DNA from: Pelolinea sp.
GTDB taxonomy: Bacteria > Chloroflexota > Anaerolineae > Anaerolineales > Anaerolineaceae
Assembly (NCBI GenBank): GCA_030692365.1
Contig: JAUYCC010000050.1
Span: 1 to 54,330 of the forward strand
Reading direction: 5' to 3'
DNA: 54,330 nt
Shown here in pieces: positions 40,950 to 50,320 of this stretch. Position 1 is the first letter of the stretch, and each line of letters starts with the position of its first letter. Below the pieces are notes generated by a model. The model searched no databases. It was not told where the DNA came from and saw only the letters and a list, made by a program, of their open reading frames with translations. Both the position numbers and the translations under genes were made by a program.

Positions 40950-42347
40950 TTATCTAACGAGAAACTGGAGGTCATTCACAATTTCACTAATGTGAGGATA
41001 AACCAAATTAGGGAAGATACCGATAATTAGCAAACCAAAAATACAAGAAATAAAGAAGATATGTAAGGGCAACTCAAGTTTATAGGGTTTATTATCTTCG
41101 CTTAGTGTTAGAGAAATAAATAGCCATCTGATTAATGTAATGGAAAGAATAGTCAGACTAATTATGACGAATATATTAAGTCGAGGTTCATAAACCGCAA
41201 ATTCGGAAAGAAAGCTTTGCATCACCGGAAATCCTGCTGTAAAGGGCATTCCTATTAGTGAAAAAAGTGAAATAAAAAATCCTATTGCCAGTAAGGGGGC
41301 TGTTGAAAAAAGGTATTTTAATGAATCCACTTTCAGAATGCCTGTCACTTTTTCCATTGAGACTAGAGTCCAGGAGACCACAAAAAAGGATACTACCCTT
41401 AGAAGCATAAAATATGTTGAAACAATATATCCATTTGGGGAGTTCAGGCTGATAGCAATGATCATGAAGCCGGAAGATACCAAAATCAAGTAACCCATTG
41501 CTTTTCGCAAATTATTCTGTAAAGAAAACCAGATTGATCCTATAATAACCATTATCAATCCAAATAATCGTAATGCCTGAAAGACAGTGTCATATCCACG
41601 AAGCCAGGCGAACCCATTAAGATATTTCAATAAAAGGACAACCACTGCAATGGGTAACAAGGTAAGAATAAATAGGCCTTCATTTGGTTCAGTTTCATCC
41701 GATAATAAAGGCACCCATGATTGGAATGGAAATACTGCTAACCAGAAAACGAAACCTAACCCAAGCAGTAAGGCCGCCTGAACCAATTGTTCATCATTAA
41801 CAGGAGTAATTTCACCACCTGCTAAATACCAGCCAGCCAGCAATACAAATGGCATTCCGATGGTGAAATAGATAAGATAGCGCGATACACCCTTAATTCT
41901 GGGATCAGCAACTTTAGCAATCATTGGAACACTAATAATGACCGCTATTTCAAGAATCAACGCGGAATATAAGAATGGCTCAACTGCTAATCCTGCAACT
42001 AGCAACCCAATAAAAGCCAGTCCGAGTGGAACAATATTGGATTTAACCTTGAATAAATATAAGCCTACTGACCATATTCCCAATGCACCATAAAAAAGCA
42101 TCAGCGTGGTTTTTAAACCTGAAGTAATTACCAGGCTGCGGCCGAGGATATTCATTTCCGGTGAAATTTCATAAACAAAAAAGGAAGAGCTTTCGACAGG
42201 TATAAAGCGCGCCACTGCGGCGGATAACAAGATTAAAAAACAAAACCCAATCTGTGATAGACATACCAACTTATAAAATTTCGTAAAAAAGAGGAGGACC
42301 AGTGAAATGAAAATTGGTAGCACAACCCAAATTAGCGGCGCACTCAA
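40950..42347 (-). CDS. Proton-pump-like (NuoM/NuoN/MrpD-related) membrane protein, divergent
   Basis: A 465-residue protein with about 13-14 hydrophobic helices. The central part resembles the proton_antipo_M domain: SALILEIAVIISVPMIA carries the Glu of the channel helix, FPFQSWVPLL replaces the usual PFHxWLPDA, and PFTAGFPVMQSFL replaces the PPLAGF loop. The family forms proton channels in complex I and Mrp antiporters. Motifs are weakly kept, so the exact role is open. The ATG overlaps the preceding stop by four bases. Confidence 0.75.
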   Translation of the reverse strand: MSAPLIWVVLPIFISLVLLFFTKFYKLVCLSQIGFCFLILLSAAVARFIPVESSSFFVYEISPEMNILGRSLVITSGLKTTLMLFYGALGIWSVGLYLFKVKSNIVPLGLAFIGLLVAGLAVEPFLYSALILEIAVIISVPMIAKVADPRIKGVSRYLIYFTIGMPFVLLAGWYLAGGEITPVNDEQLVQAALLLGLGFVFWLAVFPFQSWVPLLSDETEPNEGLFILTLLPIAVVVLLLKYLNGFAWLRGYDTVFQALRLFGLIMVIIGSIWFSLQNNLRKAMGYLILVSSGFMIIAISLNSPNGYIVSTYFMLLRVVSFFVVSWTLVSMEKVTGILKVDSLKYLFSTAPLLAIGFFISLFSLIGMPFTAGFPVMQSFLSEFAVYEPRLNIFVIISLTILSITLIRWLFISLTLSEDNKPYKLELPLHIFFISCIFGLLIIGIFPNLVYPHISEIVNDLQFLVR

Positions 42348-42922
42348 TCGGAGCCTCCAATCGAGAATCCCCCTTGAAGGTAGCTGCTGACAAGACTTAT
42401 AAGTATAACGATCAAACCATAGATCCCGGTAACCAGCGCTGAACCTTCCAGGGAGGAATAAATAATATCGAACCCGGCGAGAAAAATTAATAACCCAACC
42501 ACAATACCGTTAATTTCAGAAATTAAACTTATATAGAAGATTCCACAAAAGAAAAAAACCAATCCAACAAATAAGTTAGTATAAGAAATCGGAAGCCAAG
42601 CATTTAATTGGTCTACCGATGCTGCAATTACTACCCAGCTGAAAGCGGCGAGCATCAATTTAAATACTTTGGCAGCTGTCTGGGATTCACTATGTTCTTC
42701 ATTGCCTGACGATGCAATCGTCGCGCTCATCAACGCCACGGCCATCCAACCAGAGATCAGCTTTACAGAAGCTAATGCGATCGGCCAGATTTGCACAATG
42801 AGAATAAACCCAATTAATTGAACAACAGCAAGGCAAGCAATACGCCAGCGCCAATCTGATAGCACCAAAATAGCCCCGGAAACTACAACAGAAATGATGA
42901 TGATGATTGTATTAAGAATCAT
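42344..42922 (-). CDS. Multi-helix membrane protein, part of the proton-pump-like trio
   Basis: A 192-residue protein with five to six hydrophobic helices. Size and position between two NuoM/L-like genes suggest a NuoJ/K- or MrpC/B-like small subunit, but no diagnostic motif is visible. It is tightly coupled to both neighbours. Confidence 0.65.
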   Translation of the reverse strand: MILNTIIIIISVVVSGAILVLSDWRWRIACLAVVQLIGFILIVQIWPIALASVKLISGWMAVALMSATIASSGNEEHSESQTAAKVFKLMLAAFSWVVIAASVDQLNAWLPISYTNLFVGLVFFFCGIFYISLISEINGIVVGLLIFLAGFDIIYSSLEGSALVTGIYGLIVILISLVSSYLQGGFSIGGSD

Positions 42923-42938
42923 ATAATGACTATCGCTT

Positions 42939-44513
42939 CTACCTGAGCAATGTTAATATTAGTAATAAGAGAACTACCGCCCACAAAATGCCGCCCTCCC
43001 CTTCCAACAATCCTGAAAAACCATTGATGAAATTTCTGGCTTTATTCTCAATAAAAGATAGTGTTTTAAATAACCACTCAAATGTCAATGATTGCCATAA
43101 CCAGGCTAATCTTGCTTCAGTTAAGTATTGCGACGATTTGTTAAAGATTTTAATCCTTCCCGCATAAAAATATCCAATCGATGCAAGGGTTACGACGATC
43201 ACTCCGACCGACCAATATTGGATTTCATTTGCCAGGGAAGATATTGAATTAACGATAACCGCAGCGACTGACAATAATGGCAAAAATAAGCCAGCTAAAT
43301 ACGCGGCTTGATACCAAACCTCCAGGTCATTGAATTTCTCATTTTTCTCAAATGCATATTTGAGATAACCCAGTAAAAACAAAACCTGCGCCACTATCAG
43401 AACAGCCAGGCCAACAGAAAATTCATTTCCAATAAATCCTCGTGGTCCGAAGGCAATTAACGATATCGGTAGTCCGGATGCAAAAAAAATATTGATCAAC
43501 GGGAAAATCACCAAGTTTTTTCCACGGTGTGTATATAAAGCCAGCCATAAAACCGACAGAGTAATAAGCGCAAGCATATAAGATAAATATTGAGTATTGC
43601 CTGAAAAATAAAGAAATACAAACCCTCCAGCTTCTCCTATCAGAAGGAACTTAAGTGATTCTTCTAAATCCTTTTCTAAAACCCATCGAATCATTGAGAT
43701 AATAATCAAGGAATAGGAAAGTAAACTGATCAGGAAAGATAATAAGAACGGCGTTTTAGGTGCGGATAGACTGAAAACCAGGGAGAAGCTCACCACAAAG
43801 TTGGTTACGCCAAAAGCGGATTTAAGCAATTTACCCGATTCTTTTTCAATGCTGCTTTCAGATTCTGCGTTTAATGGAAATATTCCTGAATGAAGCAAAG
43901 CGGCCAAAAAAAGGGGGGTGTTGGAAGTAGAAGCCACAAGCCCTTCCAGTAATGGATTGACTCCAGACTTGGATAAAACCGCGATATTCCAGATCAACAG
44001 CATACTACCAAGGAATTTAAAGATTATTTTTCGAAAATATGTTATACCCCCTATCTCCTTCCTGATCGTGCGGTGATATACGAGGTCTAACAAATCCAAT
44101 GCTGTCCAAAGCAAAACCACCGACCAAAGATCCGCGGATAATACTGCCAAAAATGAAAAAGCTGTCAATACAAGCTGGATTATCCAATACTGCAAATCTG
44201 TCCTGACATCTAATCTTGCTATGCCAGTCAGGAAAAAAGCCAGATTGAAAGCAAACAATGAAATTGCGAGAATCCAGTTTTGGGAGTTCAATACAAATCG
44301 CAAGCTGATATTGATTTCACCAAACCTAAACCAGTCACTGAGAATTAAAGGTGCAAACCTGTCCTTAGGGATAACCAGTATAAGCAGCCAAAGAATCAGA
44401 CTGATAAAAACCAGCAACATCCAGATATATGCGGTTCTGACCCTTTGCTTTTTCAGCATATGACCAGCTAGAGCAGATATTAATAAAATAAAAAAAATTA
44501 GTGCAATGAGCAT
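42939..44513 (-). CDS. Proton-pump-like (NuoL/MrpA-related) membrane protein, divergent
   Basis: A 524-residue protein with about 14 helices. The segment LAVLSADLWSVVLLWTALDLLDL sits where complex I antiporter subunits have their WE(L/M) helix, here WTALD. LLHSGIFPLN corresponds to the PFHSWLP turn. Catalytic Lys/Glu residues of true pumps are not clearly kept. It is the first of three membrane genes after dihydropyrimidinase (5-base gap). Confidence 0.7.
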   Translation of the reverse strand: MLIALIFFILLISALAGHMLKKQRVRTAYIWMLLVFISLILWLLILVIPKDRFAPLILSDWFRFGEINISLRFVLNSQNWILAISLFAFNLAFFLTGIARLDVRTDLQYWIIQLVLTAFSFLAVLSADLWSVVLLWTALDLLDLVYHRTIRKEIGGITYFRKIIFKFLGSMLLIWNIAVLSKSGVNPLLEGLVASTSNTPLFLAALLHSGIFPLNAESESSIEKESGKLLKSAFGVTNFVVSFSLVFSLSAPKTPFLLSFLISLLSYSLIIISMIRWVLEKDLEESLKFLLIGEAGGFVFLYFSGNTQYLSYMLALITLSVLWLALYTHRGKNLVIFPLINIFFASGLPISLIAFGPRGFIGNEFSVGLAVLIVAQVLFLLGYLKYAFEKNEKFNDLEVWYQAAYLAGLFLPLLSVAAVIVNSISSLANEIQYWSVGVIVVTLASIGYFYAGRIKIFNKSSQYLTEARLAWLWQSLTFEWLFKTLSFIENKARNFINGFSGLLEGEGGILWAVVLLLLILTLLR

Positions 44514-44518
44514 CGGGT

Positions 44519-45937
44519 TTATAGAACCGTAATTTCTCCGCGTCGGATGTAGCGCCCTCCCCCTCGATTTCCATGCCAGACTTGATCATCGACGATCAGT
44601 TTGCCGCGCATGAATACTTTTTCGATGGCTCCTTTCAGATTCCAACCTTCATACAGGTTGTAATCGGTCCTTTGTTGTGAAAACTTAACACCATAGGTAA
44701 ATTCCCTGTCAGGATCCCAAATTGCAAGGTCCGCATCAGAACCAGGCAGGATTGTCCCTTTTTGTGGATATAAACCGAAAACCTTGGCAGGGTTGGTGCA
44801 CATCATTTGCACAAATTGATTTGGTGAGATATGCCCCTCGACAACCCCTTTTGTCCACATCACCAGCATACGGTCGCCAACGCCGGGCAGTCCGTTCGGA
44901 ATCTTGGTGAAATCACTCTTACCCAATTCTTTTCCAGGAATGGCAATTCTTACCCCTTCATATTCAATTGGAGTTGTGCCATCATAAAAGAATGGGCAAT
45001 GGTCGGTCGCCATCACTTGCATAGTGCCGTCTTCCACAGCATGCCAAACGCCTGCATTGTCTTCTTTCGAGCGAACAGGTGGTGAGCAGATCCACTTCGC
45101 GCCATCCGGGCGGAGCAGGTAATCTGCCGTGAAGAACAGATATTGCGGGCAGGTCTCACCCATTACCGGCAGTCTCTTTTGGCGGGCGTCGCGAACATGG
45201 TCCACCCCGCCTTTGGTGTTCATATGAACGATATATACTGGCGATTCGGCCAATTCAGAGAGTTTGATTGTGCGATATACCGATTCGACCTCACCCAAGG
45301 TTGGTCGTGTTCGCGCGTGCCAAACCGGTTCGGTATGCCCAGCTCTCAAAGCTTCATCAACCAATACTTCAATGACATCCCCATTCTCTGCGTGAACCAA
45401 AACCAGAATTCCGCTCTCTTTCGCTATACGCATTACTTTAATAATATATCCATCATCTAATCTGAGCCGGTGGTTGTAAGCCGTGAAAACCTTTACACTA
45501 TTGATACCTAATTCTCTAAGCTGAGGGATTTCTTTCGCAATTTTTTCATCGAAATGGGTAATATTCATGTGAAAACTAAAATCAATAGCCGCTTTTTTAT
45601 CGGCTTTTTTGTGCCATGTTTCCACAGATTCCTTTAAAGTCTCTTTATCCTGAGATACAAAATCAATTACGGAAGTTGTTCCGCCAAAAGCAGCCGCTTT
45701 ATGCCCAGTGTAATGGTCATCTGATGAGACAGTATCAAACATTGGGAGATCAAAATGGGTATGCACATCTATCCCTCCCGGCATTACTAATTTTCCTAAA
45801 GCGTTTATAACAGACGTGATCCCTTCTTCGGAAAAATCAAGACCGATTGCTTTTATCTTTTCATCTTCGATCAAAATATCAGCCAGGATTGTTTCTGCAG
45901 CAGTGATGACGGTGCCGCCTTTAATGAGGGTTTTCAT
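44519..45937 (-). CDS. hydA: Dihydropyrimidinase
   Basis: A 472-residue amidohydrolase. Metal ligands are GGIDVHTHFDLPM (two His), the carbamylated Lys in SVKVFTAYNH, VHAENGDV (His), VHMNTKGG (His) and MATDHCPF (Asp). The closing YNLYEGW and GGRYIRRG are typical of dihydropyrimidinases and hydantoinases. It opens dihydrouracil or dihydrothymine rings in pyrimidine breakdown. A nucleoside-type ABC transporter lies upstream on the same strand, supporting nucleobase catabolism. Hydantoin or related cyclic amides are alternative substrates. Confidence 0.9.
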   Translation of the reverse strand: MKTLIKGGTVITAAETILADILIEDEKIKAIGLDFSEEGITSVINALGKLVMPGGIDVHTHFDLPMFDTVSSDDHYTGHKAAAFGGTTSVIDFVSQDKETLKESVETWHKKADKKAAIDFSFHMNITHFDEKIAKEIPQLRELGINSVKVFTAYNHRLRLDDGYIIKVMRIAKESGILVLVHAENGDVIEVLVDEALRAGHTEPVWHARTRPTLGEVESVYRTIKLSELAESPVYIVHMNTKGGVDHVRDARQKRLPVMGETCPQYLFFTADYLLRPDGAKWICSPPVRSKEDNAGVWHAVEDGTMQVMATDHCPFFYDGTTPIEYEGVRIAIPGKELGKSDFTKIPNGLPGVGDRMLVMWTKGVVEGHISPNQFVQMMCTNPAKVFGLYPQKGTILPGSDADLAIWDPDREFTYGVKFSQQRTDYNLYEGWNLKGAIEKVFMRGKLIVDDQVWHGNRGGGRYIRRGEITVL

Positions 45938-45985
45938 AAAAATCTCCCGCGTGTGCGTAAAAGAAGTAATACTTATCTTATATCA

Positions 45986-46597
45986 CTAAATGGACTGATA
46001 CCAGTCCTGCTGGTCGCCAAGCAAATGAAGATCACCAAGCATCATCAGAATTTCCGGCTCGATTGCTATCTCCGGTAATTCTGCCTGTCTGTATTCCTGA
46101 AATTGAGATGCCTTTTCTCGAAGCGAATGCCAGAGGATTTTTCTTTCCTCAGTACGTACCACCAGGTCCTGAATTGTGTCCGCGCTAGAAAATAATTCAC
46201 CGGTCGTGTATAAGAAAGTGATGCGTTTCCAAACCCCGGCCATAATTGGTTGAGCCAAAGTCAGCAGCGGACCAATTTGTATTTTGTAATATTCCTCATC
46301 CGCCCGCGGATGATCCGGTTCGCCCTTTATTAATTCAGCTCGGGTTGTTAATTCAACACCCCGAACTTCCGCGAAAGTCTCAATTCTTCCCAAATGTCCT
46401 TCGCCAAAACTGGAAGGTTGATAGAAAGCGATATAATCCACGCGTACTACTTTGGGTGCGAAGCGATAAGGAATTCGGTACCAACCCAAGAGCCGCGCAA
46501 TTTCCAGGTCACGCGGCTCCGGGATTACTCCCACCAAAATCAGAGCATAAGGCGGCGGTATGACCTCCTTATAATCCCTGTTGTCTTGGTTAATCAT
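45986..46597 (-). CDS. Conserved-looking protein of unknown function, coupled to a PLP enzyme
   Basis: A 203-residue soluble protein with no recognised motif. The first half is beta-rich (YALILVGVIPEPRDLEIARLL, VVRVDYIAFYQPSSFG, YYKIQIGPLL), the second half helical and acidic. It begins one base after the stop of the PLP-enzyme gene, so their products may act together. There are no membrane segments or cysteine clusters. Confidence 0.7.
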   Translation of the reverse strand: MINQDNRDYKEVIPPPYALILVGVIPEPRDLEIARLLGWYRIPYRFAPKVVRVDYIAFYQPSSFGEGHLGRIETFAEVRGVELTTRAELIKGEPDHPRADEEYYKIQIGPLLTLAQPIMAGVWKRITFLYTTGELFSSADTIQDLVVRTEERKILWHSLREKASQFQEYRQAELPEIAIEPEILMMLGDLHLLGDQQDWYQSI

Positions 46598-46598
46598 G

Positions 46599-48071
46599 TT
46601 AGTTTTTTATTAAGCCGACCTTATTATTGAATTCCACAATTAAATTATCAATTTCTTCTACCTGGGATTGAAAGCCTGTCCAATAATCCCGGTCATACCA
46701 CTGGTCAACAATCTCCGAATATGTCCGTCCTTGCTGTTCTACCCAGGTAAAGTATTTCAGGTTATGTACTCGCCGCTGGTCCTGATAAGTGAGGTCCAAC
46801 AGGTTATCGGTACTCTGGCCATGCAGATAATGGGCAAAGTGAGCGGCAGCATCCACTTCGCTGTACTGGCCAAATTCCTCGTGCATTTCTTTCAGGCGGC
46901 TTTGGTAGAGTTGCATGGAATCAGTAAGTACGGTGAGTATTACATCATGCTCATCCATCTCATAGTATTTTGCCATCTTGATTGCTGAAAGCATATTGGC
47001 AATGCCCGAGAATCCCAAAAGGTCCAGTTTGGAAACAATGTCCTGCGGTACACCCCGTTTAATCAGATATTCCTGGCCAGCCATTTCATTGAAAAGCCGG
47101 GAAATGTTGACCACTGCATTATCATCAATAGCCGTGATCACATCAGTATTTTTAACATTATGAATCCAGGGGATGTGCTTGTCGCCAATGCCCTCTATCC
47201 TGTGCGCGCCAAAGCCATTTTCAAGCAATGTTGGGCATTGCAGCGCTTCGCTGGCGCCAACCAAGCTGCCTGGAAAAGCCTGTTTTAAATAATCACCACA
47301 GGCAATAGTACCAGCCGAACCGGTGGTTAGGATCACGCCACGGTAATTACCCTTAGGACCCAATTCCTTTTTAAGGACTTCTTCCATCGCATGGCCAGTG
47401 ACTTCGTAATGCCATAGGTAATTGCCAAATTCTTCAAACTGGTTGAAGATCATTAAGTCTTCACCGCTTTCGCGGAGTTCCCAGCACTTGTCAAAGATTT
47501 CCTTAACGTTAGACTCACTTCCGGGGGTCGCAATAATTTCGCCCGCGACGGTTTTGAGCCAGTCAAACCGTTCCTTACTCATGCCTTCTGGTAAAATAGC
47601 GATGGATTGGCAAGCCAGAAGATTTGAATCATAAGCGCCGCCGCGGCAGAAATTGCCTGTTGACGGCCAAACCGCTTTTTGTGTGACAGGATCAAACTGG
47701 CCAGTGACCAGCCGAGGCACTAGGCAGCCAAATGACGCGCCAACCTTATGGGCTCCGGTCGGAAACCATTTGCCAATGAGAACAATAATGCGGGCAACCA
47801 CGCCTGTCAGACTTATAGGCAGTTCAAGGTAATTGACATCGCCAAATCCCCCGCCTTTCTCCTTCGGTTCATTCTTCCAGGTAATGCGGAACAGGTTGCG
47901 CGGGTCGAGTTCCCACAACCCGATAGACTTTAATTCCTGTTTTACTTTATCCGGCGCCAGAGCGGGATTTTTCATCTGCGCGAAGGTCGGAATGATGATG
48001 TTGCGTTCTCTTGCGCGTTTTACGGTGTTTTCCAGACGGTCCGGATATATGGTTAGGTCAATCTTAGCCAT
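46599..48071 (-). CDS. PLP-dependent enzyme of the tryptophan-synthase-beta/cysteine-synthase superfamily
   Basis: A 490-residue fold type II PLP enzyme. The Schiff-base Lys lies in TGAHKVGASFG (about residue 109), the substrate loop in WPSTGNFCRGGAYDSN, and the phosphate-binding loop in LTTGSAGTIACGDYLK. A C-terminal domain of some 130 residues is longer than in simple cysteine synthases. Reactions in this family include beta- or gamma-replacement and elimination on amino acids; the substrate is unknown. It shares the transcript with a GT2 gene and an unknown partner gene. Confidence 0.82.
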   Translation of the reverse strand: MAKIDLTIYPDRLENTVKRARERNIIIPTFAQMKNPALAPDKVKQELKSIGLWELDPRNLFRITWKNEPKEKGGGFGDVNYLELPISLTGVVARIIVLIGKWFPTGAHKVGASFGCLVPRLVTGQFDPVTQKAVWPSTGNFCRGGAYDSNLLACQSIAILPEGMSKERFDWLKTVAGEIIATPGSESNVKEIFDKCWELRESGEDLMIFNQFEEFGNYLWHYEVTGHAMEEVLKKELGPKGNYRGVILTTGSAGTIACGDYLKQAFPGSLVGASEALQCPTLLENGFGAHRIEGIGDKHIPWIHNVKNTDVITAIDDNAVVNISRLFNEMAGQEYLIKRGVPQDIVSKLDLLGFSGIANMLSAIKMAKYYEMDEHDVILTVLTDSMQLYQSRLKEMHEEFGQYSEVDAAAHFAHYLHGQSTDNLLDLTYQDQRRVHNLKYFTWVEQQGRTYSEIVDQWYDRDYWTGFQSQVEEIDNLIVEFNNKVGLIKN

Positions 48072-48083
48072 TCGCTTCTCCTG

Positions 48084-49040
48084 TTATTTTTTATATTCGG
48101 GCGCTTCGCTTACGATGTATAAGGGACGCCCTTTGACCTCATCATAAATTCTGCCGACGTACTCACCCAGAATTCCGAGTGTAATGAGCTGCACACCTCC
48201 TAAAAATAATACCGCAATCAGGGTAGTCGCTTGCCCAAGTAGAGATCCCTGGTTGGACAAGCGCAGATATGCAACCACCGGGATTGCCAGAATACTGATC
48301 CCGGCACATATAAACCCAAGATAAGTAGCGACTTGTAACGGAAAGTAAGAAAAACTGGTAATGGCGTTCAAAGCCAGTTTGAGCATTTTACTGAATGGAT
48401 ATTTGGTTTTCCCCGCGAACCGTTCCTTACGGTCGTATTCCATGCCCACCTGCCTGAACCCCACCCAGGCCGCCATTCCTCTCAGAAACCGGTGGCGCTC
48501 ACGCATTTGACCCATCACGTCTACCACTTTGCGGTCAATTAAGCGAAAGTCGCCGGTGTCTAGCGGGATTTTGACATCAGTGATGCGAAAAATGAGGCGG
48601 TAGAAAAGCGACGCGGTAACCAGTTTTAACCAGGATTCCCCTTCCCTTTTCCTGCGTACCGCATAAACAACCTCATAGCCTTCCTTCCATTTTGCTATCA
48701 GGTCTAACATCACGGCTGGTGGGTCCTGTAAGTCGGCATCTATGATTATTACCGCGTCTCCACGTGAGTAATCCAGTCCGGCAGTGACAGCAATTTGATG
48801 GCCAAAATTCCGCGCAAATATGATTAGTTTTACATGAGCATCTTTCGTAGCCAATTCACGGATTTTGTCAGTTGAGCCATCGGTTGATCCATCATCAACA
48901 AGCACAAATTCCCAGGGTTGTTTGAGGGGATGCATTACCGAGACTACAGTCTTATAAAATTCTTCAACACTGCCGATTTCATTAAATACTGGAGCAACAA
49001 CGCTGAAAACCGGCTTGGGGTCAGTTTTTTTGGCAGGCAT
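48084..49040 (-). CDS. Family 2 glycosyltransferase (GtrB/DPM-like) with two membrane helices
   Basis: A 318-residue protein. The GT2 domain shows FSVVAPVFNEIGSVEEFYK, VLVDDGSTDGS, IIDADLQDPPAVM (DxD-type) and FRLIDRKVVDVMGQMRERHRFLRG (QxxRW-like). Two C-terminal helices (about 235-255 and 268-290) anchor it. Such enzymes charge undecaprenyl or dolichyl phosphate with a sugar for surface glycans. Orientation follows the neighbouring block; no other glycan gene is adjacent. Confidence 0.9.
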   Translation of the reverse strand: MPAKKTDPKPVFSVVAPVFNEIGSVEEFYKTVVSVMHPLKQPWEFVLVDDGSTDGSTDKIRELATKDAHVKLIIFARNFGHQIAVTAGLDYSRGDAVIIIDADLQDPPAVMLDLIAKWKEGYEVVYAVRRKREGESWLKLVTASLFYRLIFRITDVKIPLDTGDFRLIDRKVVDVMGQMRERHRFLRGMAAWVGFRQVGMEYDRKERFAGKTKYPFSKMLKLALNAITSFSYFPLQVATYLGFICAGISILAIPVVAYLRLSNQGSLLGQATTLIAVLFLGGVQLITLGILGEYVGRIYDEVKGRPLYIVSEAPEYKK

Positions 49041-49069
49041 ACTATTATTCTATCTGATAAATCGGGTAA

Positions 49070-50311
49070 TCACTTAAGCGCCTTCTTCAAGGCCTCAAGT
49101 GTAGGCTCAATAATGGGCGCAGGCTGAATTGAATTAATCGCGGCTTTGACATCCTTTAACCCGCTACCGGTGATCATCACCAAAACAGGGTCATCCGGTA
49201 AGATAATTCCCTCCTTGACTGCCTTAGCAAGACCCGCATAAGCCGTTGAAGCTGCCGGTTCCGCGAATATCCCTTCCTTACCCAGTCGCGCGATCGCAGC
49301 CAGGATTTCATTGTCACTGACAGTAATATAACTTCCGTCAGTTTGTGTCGCTGCGCGCAGCGCGCGCAATCCGTCGCGCGGTAGATCCACTGATATACTG
49401 TCGGCCAGTGTGTTTGCCTTAACCGGATTAATTTCTTCATTCCTTTTATTAAATGCATTAGCAATTGCTGCGGACCCTTCAGCCTGAATGCCAAATAATC
49501 TCGGCATATATTTCAACCAGCCCAACGCCTGTAAATCTTTAAAACCTTTATGCATGCCAGAAATGATATTACCGTCGCCAACGGATACAAATACGTTGAG
49601 AGGTTTTTCCAGATTGCCCGCGTAAATAACCTGCTCCCAGATTTCAAAAGCGGCAGTCTTTTTCCCCTCAGCTGTAAACGGGTTATAGCCAGTGTTACGG
49701 CAATACCAACCAAATTCCTGCGCAGCCAGGATGGTTAAATCAAAGGCCTGGTCATAATTGCCGTCCACCAGAAAAACGCGCGCACCAAAAACAAGTAATT
49801 GCGCCACCTTGGCCGGCGGCGCTGTTTTGGGCGCGAATATGACTGCTTTGTGGTTGGCCGCTGCGGCCATGCCTGCCAGCGCAGCGCCCGCGTTTCCTGT
49901 CGAAGCTGTAACAACAACCTCAGCTTTTATCTCCCTTGCCCGCGCGATCATAATAGCTGATGCGCGGTCTTTAAAGGAAGCGGTGGGATTTCGGCCATCA
50001 TCTTTAAGCCAAAGATGGGCCAATCCAAGTTCTTCAGCTAAAGCCACGGGTTGGTAAAGGGGTGTCCAACCGACTGATCGAAGCGGAGTGCCATAGCAAC
50101 CTGGGTCTTCCACGGGCAGTAGCGGCAGGTAGCGCCAGATGGAAAATTCTCGGGATGCAATCAGTTTATCCGGCGAAAGGGATTTATTAATAGCGTCATA
50201 ATCCAGCAGGACATCCAGATTGCCCCCATCCTTCGGGCAGGTGTAAGTGACTTCGTGCGGTTGATAGACAGCGCCACATACGGAACAATGGTATGACTTG
50301 AATTTTGACAT
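49070..50311 (-). CDS. thrC: Threonine synthase
   Basis: A 413-residue protein. An N-terminal zinc-ribbon-like part (CSVCGAVYQPHEVTYTCPKDGG) comes first, then the PLP domain with Schiff-base Lys in NPTASFKDRASAIM, STGNAGAALAG, and VSVGDGNIISGMHKGFKDL. This arrangement is typical of class II-like threonine synthases from thermophiles and Chloroflexota, which convert O-phosphohomoserine to threonine. Cysteate synthase is the main alternative in this superfamily. The gene follows an ABC permease gene by 9 bases. Confidence 0.88.
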   Translation of the reverse strand: MSKFKSYHCSVCGAVYQPHEVTYTCPKDGGNLDVLLDYDAINKSLSPDKLIASREFSIWRYLPLLPVEDPGCYGTPLRSVGWTPLYQPVALAEELGLAHLWLKDDGRNPTASFKDRASAIMIARAREIKAEVVVTASTGNAGAALAGMAAAANHKAVIFAPKTAPPAKVAQLLVFGARVFLVDGNYDQAFDLTILAAQEFGWYCRNTGYNPFTAEGKKTAAFEIWEQVIYAGNLEKPLNVFVSVGDGNIISGMHKGFKDLQALGWLKYMPRLFGIQAEGSAAIANAFNKRNEEINPVKANTLADSISVDLPRDGLRALRAATQTDGSYITVSDNEILAAIARLGKEGIFAEPAASTAYAGLAKAVKEGIILPDDPVLVMITGSGLKDVKAAINSIQPAPIIEPTLEALKKALK

Positions 50312-50320
50312 TTAAATATT

